Shown: positions 1 to 5,886 of the stretch, piece after piece | Layout: each line of letters opens with the position of its first letter | Position numbering within the stretch: position 1 is the first letter of the stretch | NCBI GenBank assembly: GCA_945860335.1 | Contig: CAMAQW010000090.1 | Span: 1 to 6,755, forward strand | Direction: 5' to 3' | DNA: 6,755 nt | Origin: Sediminibacterium ginsengisoli | Lineage (GTDB): Bacteria > Bacteroidota > Bacteroidia > Chitinophagales > Chitinophagaceae | Program-made: the position numbers and the translations under genes | Notes under the pieces: model-generated | What the model was told of the DNA's origin: nothing | Databases searched by the model: none | What the model saw: only the letters and a program-made list of their open reading frames with translations

Positions 1-254
1 CTATCCACCATAATTCTATATTCTAAACGCGCCTCTTTACCTAACTCACGCTTTAATGTTTTGGCTAATAAATTCACATAGTGCTCTTCGAGGTACTCGA
101 AAAAGAATTGACTTGGAACTTGGATTAACAATACGTTCCCTTTTAACTCTACTGGGTTAATAGGTTCGAACCATGTTTTAAAATGCTGCCACTCGACAAT
201 ATCTTTAATGATCTTTAAACAACTGCTCCAAACTAATTCAGCACTTTTAGCCAT
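1..254 (-). CDS. dnaA: Chromosomal replication initiator DnaA, N-terminal part (cut by window edge)
   Basis: DnaA is the cytoplasmic AAA+ ATPase that binds DnaA boxes, melts the origin and loads the replicative helicase. Only the first 84 codons are present, read on the minus strand from the ATG at 254; the reading frame is open to the window edge. The visible part is domain I, which in this family mediates DnaA self-association and helicase contact. Recognisable family signatures are VWSSCLKIIKD (residues 8-18), FKTWFEPINPVEL (25-37), the LLIQVPSQFFFEYLEEHY stretch (42-59) and KRELGKEARLEY (68-79), all close to Bacteroidota DnaA as I remember it. The AAA+ and DNA-binding domains lie outside the window. 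The gene is divergent from the DUF3127 gene, with 247 bp between the two starts. A candidate promoter lies about 70-100 bp upstream of the ATG. The identification is firm from the sequence pattern; an intact gene is assumed, not seen. Confidence 0.95.
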   Translation of the reverse strand, partial: MAKSAELVWSSCLKIIKDIVEWQHFKTWFEPINPVELKGNVLLIQVPSQFFFEYLEEHYVNLLAKTLKRELGKEARLEYRIMVD

Positions 255-322
255 ACAATTACGAACAATTTATAATTAGGTTAACGTATTCTTTTCGGGT
301 CCTCAATATATCCTTTTTTCAA

Positions 323-354
323 CAAAAATTCTAACGAATTTGACAGCTTTCAAA
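323..354 (-). promoter_or_regulatory. Candidate dnaA promoter (Bacteroidota type)
   Basis: On the minus strand there is TTTG at 354-351, a 20-nt spacer, then AATTTTTG at 330-323. The Bacteroidota housekeeping consensus is TTTG, 19-21 nt, TAnnTTTG, so the -33 element is perfect, the spacing fits and the -7 element misses one base. This would start dnaA transcription near 316, leaving a leader of about 60 nt. It overlaps the inverted repeat at 326-341. AT-rich DNA gives chance matches easily, so this remains a candidate. Confidence 0.35.
326..341. repeat. Short inverted repeat in the dnaA upstream region
   Basis: AAATTC, a 4-nt spacer TAAC and GAATTT form a perfect 6-4-6 inverted repeat. It overlaps the -7 element and spacer of the candidate dnaA promoter, so it could be a protein-binding site that controls dnaA. 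The arms are AT-rich and short, so chance is a real alternative. Confidence 0.35.
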
Positions 355-392
355 AAGTGTTACGGGACTGCGAATATGTATACTTTATGTTG

Positions 393-407
393 AAAAAAAA
401 ATTTTTT
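393..407. other. A9T6 tract in the dnaA-DUF3127 intergenic region
   Basis: Nine A residues run directly into six T residues, inside a longer stretch (about 385-420) that is almost entirely A and T. Such A-tracts bend DNA, and AT-rich stretches beside dnaA can serve as unwinding elements. I saw no convincing cluster of TTATCCACA-like DnaA boxes around it, so calling this an origin is not supported. It may equally be an upstream element for the rightward promoter. Confidence 0.4.
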
Positions 408-449
408 ATTTCGTTATTTTCCCCATTACAAACCAGTGTTCGGATTTTA

Positions 450-480
450 TCTGTTTTTAAGCCCTAAAAACCTACTTTTG
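450..480 (+). promoter_or_regulatory. Candidate promoter of the DUF3127-dehydrogenase unit
   Basis: TACTTTTG at 473-480 is an exact match to the Bacteroidota -7 consensus TAnnTTTG. Upstream, TCTG at 450-453 is a three-of-four match to the -33 TTTG with a 19-nt spacer. Transcription would start near 487, only about 15 nt before the ATG at 502. This placement also argues against the longer GTG-initiated reading frame beginning at 436, because that start would lie upstream of the promoter. Confidence 0.45.
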
Positions 481-501
481 AATCCTAAAAAATATACCAC
501 T

Positions 502-873
502 ATGTCGTACGAGATTACCGGAAAATTGGTTGCAAAATTTGATATTGTTCAGCGCACAGAAACCTTTAAAACCAGGGAATTTGTAATAGAAAAGACCGAA
601 GACATTGGAGGTCGCAGCATTACTAATTACATAAAATTACAATGTGTTCAGGACAAGACAGCCATGCCCGACAAGTACAACCTTGGGGATGACGTACGTG
701 TACAGTTCAATATCAAGGGAACCAAGTGGGTAAAAGAGGGCAAAGAAAATTTTATTACAAATTTGGACGCTTGGCGTATGGAAGGGGTCAAATTAGGCCA
801 AGACAACGCTAATGCCAACGAATATTTTGATATGCCACCTTCGCAAAACGCGGTAGATGACCTTCCTTTCTAA
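502..873 (+). CDS. DUF3127 family protein, OB-fold-like, with SSB-type acidic C-terminal tip
   Basis: This predicted 123-aa cytoplasmic protein of the DUF3127 family has no established function that I know of. I chose the ATG at 502 because MSYEITGKLVAKFDIVQRTETF is where family similarity begins and the candidate promoter lies just upstream; an in-frame GTG at 436 would add 22 unrelated residues. The body (residues 1-95) is a run of alternating hydrophobic strands. It includes the KTREFVI segment (23-29), a conserved-looking LGDDVRVQFNIKG (61-73) and FITNLDAWRMEG (84-95), like a small OB fold. A low-complexity linker rich in Asn, Asp and Pro (about 100-118) leads to the last five residues, DDLPF. 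Single-stranded DNA-binding proteins end in the similar DDIPF tip, which recruits replication and repair partners. I therefore infer, without proof, a nucleic-acid-binding role. The stop codon overlaps the next gene's start (TAATG), implying translational coupling. Confidence 0.9.
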   Translation: MSYEITGKLVAKFDIVQRTETFKTREFVIEKTEDIGGRSITNYIKLQCVQDKTAMPDKYNLGDDVRVQFNIKGTKWVKEGKENFITNLDAWRMEGVKLGQDNANANEYFDMPPSQNAVDDLPF

Positions 874-2510
874 TGCAAAAACAAGTCCAATTACAAATCA
901 CACCATCAGAAGCTGCAAATCCTGCTGTTATCAAGGAGTATGTAGCAAATGCAGGCGGGCATGCAATTACAACAGTTACTGGGTTTCATATTCTTAAAAA
1001 ATCGATAGATGCCAGAAGCAGTAAGCAGGTATGGATTAACCTTACTGTACTGGCATTTATTGATGAACCCTTCACGCCTCGAACCCTTGCCCCTATTAGC
1101 TTTAAGGACGTTAGCCATGCCCCTACCAAGGTGATTATAGTAGGTGCTGGACCTGCGGGCCTATTTGCGGCCTTAAAATGCCTAGAACTTGGCATTAAAC
1201 CACATATTATAGAGAGAGGTAAAGAAGTAAGATCCCGTAGACGAGATTTAGCTGCACTTAATAAAGAAGGCGTCGTTAATCCAGAAAGTAATTACTGTTT
1301 TGGAGAAGGCGGCGCAGGTACCTATTCGGACGGAAAATTATATACCAGAAGTAATAAACGCGGTGATATTAACCGCATCCTTCAATTATTAGTGCAACAT
1401 GGCGCCGAAGAACAAATACTTTATAATGCACACCCACACATTGGCACCAATAAACTTCCTCAAATTATCCAGGCCATACGTCAACAAATTTTGGACGCTG
1501 GTGGCATTATAGAATTTGAGCAAAAAATGGTGGATTTTAACATAGAAAATGGAGTTGTTAAATCGGTGCAAACACAAAATGGCAATACCATTACTGGAGA
1601 CGCCGTAGTGCTTGCTACAGGCCATTCTGCAAATGATATTTTTGCATTATTGAGCCGTAAAAAAGTAGCAATAGAAGCCAAGCCTTTTGCACTAGGTGTC
1701 AGAATAGAGCATCCGCAAGAAATTATAGATAGGGTTCAATACCACTGCATTTTAAGAGACGAACATTTACCTCCTGCCTCCTACGGACTTGTAGAACAAG
1801 TGCATGGTAAAGGTGTATTTAGTTTTTGTATGTGCCCTGGTGGTATTATTGCACCAGCAGCAACCAGTGCGGGCCAGCTCGTGGTAAATGGTTGGAGCCC
1901 TAGCAAAAGAAACAACCCGTATGCCAATAGTGGTATGGTGGTTGAAGTGCAAAAGCAAGATGCACTCGATTATTTTAAAGAAGCTAGCCATAAAAAAATA
2001 TTGGAATCGATGTTTCCAATGGCCCAAATAAACGCACTAGAAAACGACCCGCTTTTATTACTTTATTTTCAGGCCATGGTGGAGAAAAAATCTTTTGATG
2101 CAGGCGGCGGGAAATTTGTAGCACCGGCCAACAGGATGGTGGATTTTAGCACTAATAAAACATCTACTTCGCTGGCTGATTGTAGTTATATTCCTGGATT
2201 AGCCGCCCATAATTTAGAAACCGTTCTACCTCAATTTATTCGTAAAAATTTACAAGACGCATTTGTAGTTTTTGGTAAAAAAATGAAAGGATATTATACC
2301 AATGAAGCGCAAATTGTCGCCACAGAAAGCAGGACATCTTCTCCAGTACGAATCCCTAGAGATGCAGCTACTCTGGCACATCCAGCCATTGGTAATTTAT
2401 ACCCTTGTGGCGAAGGCGCCGGTTATGCAGGTGGTATTGTAAGCGCTGCCATGGATGGCGAACGTGTTATTGATGCTATCTTTTTAAGGCACGCAAAAAG
2501 CCATCTTTAA
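873..2510 (+). CDS. FAD-dependent dehydrogenase, COG2509-like (substrate unknown)
   Basis: This predicted 545-aa cytoplasmic flavoprotein belongs to the uncharacterised NAD(P)/FAD-dependent oxidoreductase group COG2509. An N-terminal segment of about 85 residues, lacking nucleotide-binding motifs, precedes the Rossmann core. The core opens with VIIVGAGPAGLFAALKCLELG (residues 87-107), a GxGxxG dinucleotide-binding loop, and the acidic residue at the end of strand two is E114 in HIIERG. The family-typical block NYCFGEGGAGTYSDGKLYTR lies at 140-159. VVLATGHSAND (245-255) is the second FAD-contact motif, and GNLYPCGEGAGYAGGIVSAAMDG (507-529) is the C-terminal flavin-binding motif. Length and motif order look complete. 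The start ATG shares its A with the stop of the DUF3127 gene, so the two are almost certainly co-transcribed and translationally coupled. The 3' end overlaps the convergent phospholipase-like gene by 35 bp. The FAD fold is certain; reaction and electron partner are not identifiable here. Confidence 0.93.
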   Translation: MQKQVQLQITPSEAANPAVIKEYVANAGGHAITTVTGFHILKKSIDARSSKQVWINLTVLAFIDEPFTPRTLAPISFKDVSHAPTKVIIVGAGPAGLFAALKCLELGIKPHIIERGKEVRSRRRDLAALNKEGVVNPESNYCFGEGGAGTYSDGKLYTRSNKRGDINRILQLLVQHGAEEQILYNAHPHIGTNKLPQIIQAIRQQILDAGGIIEFEQKMVDFNIENGVVKSVQTQNGNTITGDAVVLATGHSANDIFALLSRKKVAIEAKPFALGVRIEHPQEIIDRVQYHCILRDEHLPPASYGLVEQVHGKGVFSFCMCPGGIIAPAATSAGQLVVNGWSPSKRNNPYANSGMVVEVQKQDALDYFKEASHKKILESMFPMAQINALENDPLLLLYFQAMVEKKSFDAGGGKFVAPANRMVDFSTNKTSTSLADCSYIPGLAAHNLETVLPQFIRKNLQDAFVVFGKKMKGYYTNEAQIVATESRTSSPVRIPRDAATLAHPAIGNLYPCGEGAGYAGGIVSAAMDGERVIDAIFLRHAKSHL

Positions 2511-3453
2511 CCAGCGAATTTTGCTGATACGCACCCAGCTCTTTTTGCAGGTCTTGCGTTAAAGAAGTGTTTTCAAAAGCAGACAAATCTGGCTTACCTG
2601 CATCTACCCAGGCCGTGTACCAAAAATCAGCAATTAAAGTAGCAGACTCAATAAGCCTTTCATTCACGGTATTTTTTAATGCGATGCCATATGCTTTTGC
2701 AAATGCCAGTGTGTAGGCTTTTGTTTCTTTTCCATACCACATTTTCATTTCAAACTTATCTGCTTCCGTAAAATTTTTAGAAACAACACGTTCCGTTTCA
2801 AGCATAAATCCAACCATGTTAAAGCCCTTACGAACTGCAGTCCAAATAGCTGTTTTTGGATCACTCAAATAGGTAGCTTTATGGTTTGTATATAAATTGT
2901 ATTGCGCCATCTCAATATCAGGCACTGTAGACTCCCATAAATTATGCATTCCTTTTTGTCCCGTCAACTGTCCATCATAATTTATAGTGGTATGAAGTGG
3001 CACATGGGCATCTCCAATATAATGACCCAAATCGGCGGCATAAAACAAGATGCTGTCTTTATTTTTTTGCTTAAAGGCTTCTGTTAATTTAGCCTGCATA
3101 TAAATAATATGATACGGCACATAACCATATTTGATGAGAGAATCTTTGGTAAAAATAGCAACCGCTTTATCCCATTCAAGTGGCATTTTATTGGCGGCAT
3201 CTGTACCAAACATTTCTAAGTCAATAAAGTGTTTGGTTGCTTCTGTAGGATCCGAATTTCGGCGCTGATCTGGTCTTACAGAATTTGAAACCACATTATC
3301 GATGTGGGTGTAAAAAAAAGATTGTAGCGGAACTGGCAACTGATATACAGCTAACTGATGCGTGGTTTTATGAACCAAAAAACCCCAACTACTTCCAATA
3401 ATAACAATTCCAACTAAAACTGCTGATACAATAAGACTGCGCGTTAATTTCAT
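2476..3453 (-). CDS. Secreted zinc-dependent phospholipase C / S1-P1 nuclease family protein
   Basis: This predicted 325-aa exported metalloenzyme belongs to the fold shared by zinc-dependent phospholipase C and S1/P1 nucleases, which cleave phosphodiester bonds with a three-zinc site. Residues 1-22 (MKLTRS, then a hydrophobic stretch ending IIGSS) look like a signal peptide. Cleavage there would expose W23 as the first mature residue, and in this fold the N-terminal Trp binds zinc. Further likely ligands are H28, H75 and D78 (HFID), H115, H144 and D148, H150 and H154 (GHYIGDAHVPLH), and H170 with E174 (HNLWE). I chose the ATG at 3453; an in-frame ATG at 3507 would add 18 charged residues before the signal peptide and lies inside the palindrome at 3491-3506. 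The protein should act in the periplasm or outside the cell. Lipid and nucleic acid substrates cannot be told apart from sequence alone. The gene overlaps the flavoprotein gene tail-to-tail by 35 bp. Confidence 0.9.
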   Translation of the reverse strand: MKLTRSLIVSAVLVGIVIIGSSWGFLVHKTTHQLAVYQLPVPLQSFFYTHIDNVVSNSVRPDQRRNSDPTEATKHFIDLEMFGTDAANKMPLEWDKAVAIFTKDSLIKYGYVPYHIIYMQAKLTEAFKQKNKDSILFYAADLGHYIGDAHVPLHTTINYDGQLTGQKGMHNLWESTVPDIEMAQYNLYTNHKATYLSDPKTAIWTAVRKGFNMVGFMLETERVVSKNFTEADKFEMKMWYGKETKAYTLAFAKAYGIALKNTVNERLIESATLIADFWYTAWVDAGKPDLSAFENTSLTQDLQKELGAYQQNSLVKDGFLRALKR

Positions 3454-3475
3454 ATTTCGAACGTATTTACACCTG

Positions 3476-3483
3476 CGAAAGTA
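3476..3483 (-). promoter_or_regulatory. Candidate -7 element for the phospholipase-like gene
   Basis: On the minus strand, TACTTTCG differs from the Bacteroidota -7 consensus TAnnTTTG by one base. It ends 22 nt before the chosen ATG, nearly the same distance (21 nt) as the exact TACTTTTG upstream of the DUF3127 gene. No good -33 TTTG is present 19-21 nt further upstream; that position falls inside the palindrome at 3491-3506, so an activator or another sigma factor might be involved. Confidence 0.3.
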
Positions 3484-3490
3484 AGATTTT

Positions 3491-3506
3491 TGACAACCGC
3501 TTGTCA
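3491..3506. repeat. Perfect palindrome TGACAA-N4-TTGTCA in a divergent intergenic region
   Basis: TGACAACCGCTTGTCA is a perfect 6-4-6 inverted repeat between the divergent phospholipase-like and ABC exporter genes. It lies 38-53 nt upstream of the first start and 78-93 nt upstream of the second. Outer ATTTT (3486-3490) and AAAAT (3512-3515 and flanking) tracts partly extend the symmetry with a small bulge. Size and position suit a dimeric regulator's operator, covering the -33 region of the candidate phospholipase promoter. An RNA hairpin is also possible but would lie upstream of the predicted transcripts. Confidence 0.45.
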
Positions 3507-3583
3507 TTTAAAAATACCTTACCTAAAAAATAAAGAGTCATCCCGCCAGAAATCATAATTTTAATATTCAAAGTTTAACCCCT

Positions 3584-4516
3584 ATGCATAATATTCTAGA
3601 GTTAAAGAACCTTCAAAAACAGTATGCCACACAAAAAGCAGTGGATGACGTTAGTTTTTCTATCGAGCAAGGAAGCATTTTTGGCTTACTAGGCCCTAAT
3701 GGTGCCGGTAAAACAACACTCCTTCGTATGATCACAGGCATCTTTTACCCAGATAGTGGCGATTTGCTTTTTGATGGTAAACCCTTTGATCCACAAAACG
3801 ACTTTGTGCATATTGGTTACATGCCAGAAGAAAGAGGCCTTTACAAAAAAATGAAGATTGGTGAACAGGCCATGTACCTCGCACAATTAAAAGGTCTCAG
3901 CAAATCAGAGGCGCTGGAAAAAATAAAATTCTGGTTCAAGAAATTTGAAATGGAGAGCTGGTGGAATAAAAAAGTAGAAGACCTAAGTAAAGGGATGAGT
4001 CAAAAACTACAATTTGTAACGACCGTTTTGCACGAGCCAAAACTCATTATACTCGATGAGCCTTTTAGCGGACTAGATCCATTAAATGCCAATTTAATCA
4101 AGGACGAAATTTATGGACTTGCGCAAAGAGGCAGCACCATTATATTTTCGACCCACCGTATGGAACAAGTAGAAGAAATTTGCGATCATATCATACTCAT
4201 GAACCTGGGCAAAAAAATATTAGACGGAACTGTTACAGATGTTAAACAACAGTTTAAAGAAAACAAATTTAATGTTCAATTTAAAGGGCAACCTACCGAG
4301 TTAGCAAGCCCCATTTTTACCATTGAACACCAAGAAAAGCAACAACTTATTGTAAAAATTAATGAAGGCTACAATAGCAATCATGTGCTTAATTATTTAT
4401 TACAACAAGACGTTTTAATTGAACGTTTTAATGAAATTTTACCTTCATTAAACGACATATTTATCCATTTGGTAGAAGGCAGCAAAGCCACTACACGAGC
4501 TTTTCAAAACAATTAA
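3584..4516 (+). CDS. ABC exporter ATP-binding subunit, NatA-like
   Basis: This 310-aa ATPase powers an ABC-2 type exporter, presumably with the permease encoded immediately downstream. The nucleotide-binding domain (about residues 4-225) contains the A-loop Y14, Walker A GPNGAGKTT (37-45), the ABC signature LSKGM (134-138), Walker B LIILDEP (154-160) with catalytic E159, the D-loop SGLDP (162-166) and the switch histidine H191 in FSTHRMEQVEEICD. The segment GYMPEERGLYKKM (78-90) occupies the Q-loop position and has no Gln; this PEERGLY variant is familiar in NatA-like ATPases. A C-terminal extension of about 85 residues resembles the DUF4162-type tail common in this group. The gap to the permease gene is 11 bp, so the two form an operon. 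A weak -7-like TAATTTTA lies at 3556-3563, 20 nt before the start, with no convincing -33 partner. The exported substrate cannot be told from sequence; sodium export by NatAB is only a family precedent. Confidence 0.95.
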   Translation: MHNILELKNLQKQYATQKAVDDVSFSIEQGSIFGLLGPNGAGKTTLLRMITGIFYPDSGDLLFDGKPFDPQNDFVHIGYMPEERGLYKKMKIGEQAMYLAQLKGLSKSEALEKIKFWFKKFEMESWWNKKVEDLSKGMSQKLQFVTTVLHEPKLIILDEPFSGLDPLNANLIKDEIYGLAQRGSTIIFSTHRMEQVEEICDHIILMNLGKKILDGTVTDVKQQFKENKFNVQFKGQPTELASPIFTIEHQEKQQLIVKINEGYNSNHVLNYLLQQDVLIERFNEILPSLNDIFIHLVEGSKATTRAFQNN

Positions 4517-4527
4517 TAGACCGCACC

Positions 4528-5865
4528 ATGAATAAGATATTTTTAGTAGCTAGCAGAGAATTTAAAACAAGGGTTCAAAAGAAAACCTTTTTATTAAGTA
4601 CCATTGGGCTTCCTATTTTAATTTTTGGCTTTTACGCCCTCATGATATATTTCCAGGTTAAAACCACCGATAATTTTAAAGTAGCGGTAAGTGACCAATC
4701 AAAGTTATTTAACGGAAAAATTGATGATAAAAAAAGCACCGAAGTGATATTTAGTTTTATGGATGCAGATACTACTGCACTTAATAAAAAATTGATTGAC
4801 GGAGCATTTGATGCGTATTTATTTATTCCAAACGGATATAACCTACAAAGTGGCGAACCACAAATCTCTTTTAGATCTAGTAAGGCACTTGGCCTAATGA
4901 CCAGAGATAAAATAGAGGACAGAATCAACAATGCATTAGAAGAAAAAAAACTACTCGCACTCAATATCTCAAAAGGGCAATTAGATAGCGCAAGACTTGA
5001 AAATAATGCCATCGCTTTTACCACCAATGATGGTAAAAAAAATAACGAAACAAAAGTAGGCATCAGTTATGTAGTAGGCATGATTGCAGGCTTTTTAATT
5101 TATATTATTTTATTTGTTTACGGTACTATGGTTATGCGTGGCGTGATGGAAGAAAAAGTAAGCCGTATTGCAGAAGTGATTGTAAGTAGCGTAAAGCCAT
5201 TTGAGTTAATGCTGGGTAAAATATTTGGTATTGGCGCTGTTGGTTTAATCCAGTTTATTATTTGGATGGTACTCGTGTTTGGCCTTCAATTTTTAATTCC
5301 TGTTATTTTCCCAGACGTTGCTGCGCAGATGCAATCGGCTCCTATTCAACCAGGTGCCATGGGCGCTGTAAATGTGGCAAAGGAATCTGGTGCTTTACAA
5401 GGCATTATGGCCGGCCTTGCCGAAATTAATTTCACACTTATTATTGGATGTTTTGTGTTCTACTTTTTAGGTGGGTATTTCATGTACGCTGCACTATTTG
5501 CAGCAGTTGGTAGTGCGGTAAACGAAGATCCTCAAGATGCACAAAGTCTACTACTTCCAATTATGATGCCAATCATTTTTGCAATGGTAATTATGACCAA
5601 GGCTGTTAATGACCCTAATAGTACACTCGCCATTTTTGGTAGCTTATTTCCACTTACATCCCCCATTGTAATGATGGCAAGGGTGGCGCATGGTGTTCCT
5701 GACGGCGTAACAGTGGTGCAATTAATTGCAAGTATGGCTTTATTGGTGCTTGGATTTTTAGGCACAACCTGGGTGGCTGCAAAAATTTACAGAACCGGTA
5801 TTTTAATGTACGGTAAAAAAGTAACCTGGAAAGAAATGTGGAAGTGGGCGTTTAAAAATAATTAA
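4528..5865 (+). CDS. ABC exporter permease, NatB-like (ABC-2 family)
   Basis: This 445-aa inner-membrane protein should form the channel of the exporter energised by the upstream ATPase. It begins MNKIFLVASREFKTRVQKKTF, an amphipathic, basic start typical of ABC-2 permeases, followed by the first membrane helix (about residues 21-42). A large soluble segment (about 43-177), predicted to be extracytoplasmic, separates it from the rest. Further helices lie near 178-202, 232-261, 301-327, 340-357, 364-384 and 397-418. The motif MRGVMEEKVSRIAEVIVSSVKPFELMLGK (203-231) is the conserved cytoplasmic coupling region of this family. A loop rich in Gln, Ala, Gly and Pro (about 262-298) sits between helices three and four. 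The C-terminus is short and basic (YGKKVTWKEMWKWAFKNN). Length and topology look complete. The gene ends 21 bp from the convergent sprA stop. The NatB/YhaP-type assignment is confident at family level; the substrate is unknown. Confidence 0.93.
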   Translation: MNKIFLVASREFKTRVQKKTFLLSTIGLPILIFGFYALMIYFQVKTTDNFKVAVSDQSKLFNGKIDDKKSTEVIFSFMDADTTALNKKLIDGAFDAYLFIPNGYNLQSGEPQISFRSSKALGLMTRDKIEDRINNALEEKKLLALNISKGQLDSARLENNAIAFTTNDGKKNNETKVGISYVVGMIAGFLIYIILFVYGTMVMRGVMEEKVSRIAEVIVSSVKPFELMLGKIFGIGAVGLIQFIIWMVLVFGLQFLIPVIFPDVAAQMQSAPIQPGAMGAVNVAKESGALQGIMAGLAEINFTLIIGCFVFYFLGGYFMYAALFAAVGSAVNEDPQDAQSLLLPIMMPIIFAMVIMTKAVNDPNSTLAIFGSLFPLTSPIVMMARVAHGVPDGVTVVQLIASMALLVLGFLGTTWVAAKIYRTGILMYGKKVTWKEMWKWAFKNN

Positions 5866-5886
5866 GTGCACACCTTATTGATTCAA

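Noticed and set aside
1..10. CTATCCACC at the left edge, resembling a DnaA box
   Set aside because: It lies inside the dnaA coding region, encodes part of the RIMVD stretch, has mismatches to TTATCCACA and stands alone.
436..501. GTG-initiated 22-residue N-terminal extension of the DUF3127 protein
   Set aside because: The extension does not resemble the family, begins upstream of the best promoter candidate (-7 element at 473-480), and the ATG at 502 matches where family similarity starts.
906..2027. Several minus-strand open frames of 66-86 codons opposite the dehydrogenase gene
   Set aside because: All are enclosed in a gene with clear FAD motifs, lack family signatures and have no promoter or spacing that suggests expression.
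3454..3507. Upstream ATG giving an 18-residue longer phospholipase-like protein, with a Cys near its start suggesting a lipoprotein
   Set aside because: The added residues are charged and precede the real signal peptide; the Cys follows only four residues with no hydrophobic segment, and the ATG lies within the palindrome and upstream of the candidate -7 element.
4632..5063. 143-codon minus-strand open frame opposite the permease gene
   Set aside because: It is a shadow of the permease reading frame: low-complexity Ser/Leu-rich translation, no recognisable motif, fully enclosed in a well-supported gene.
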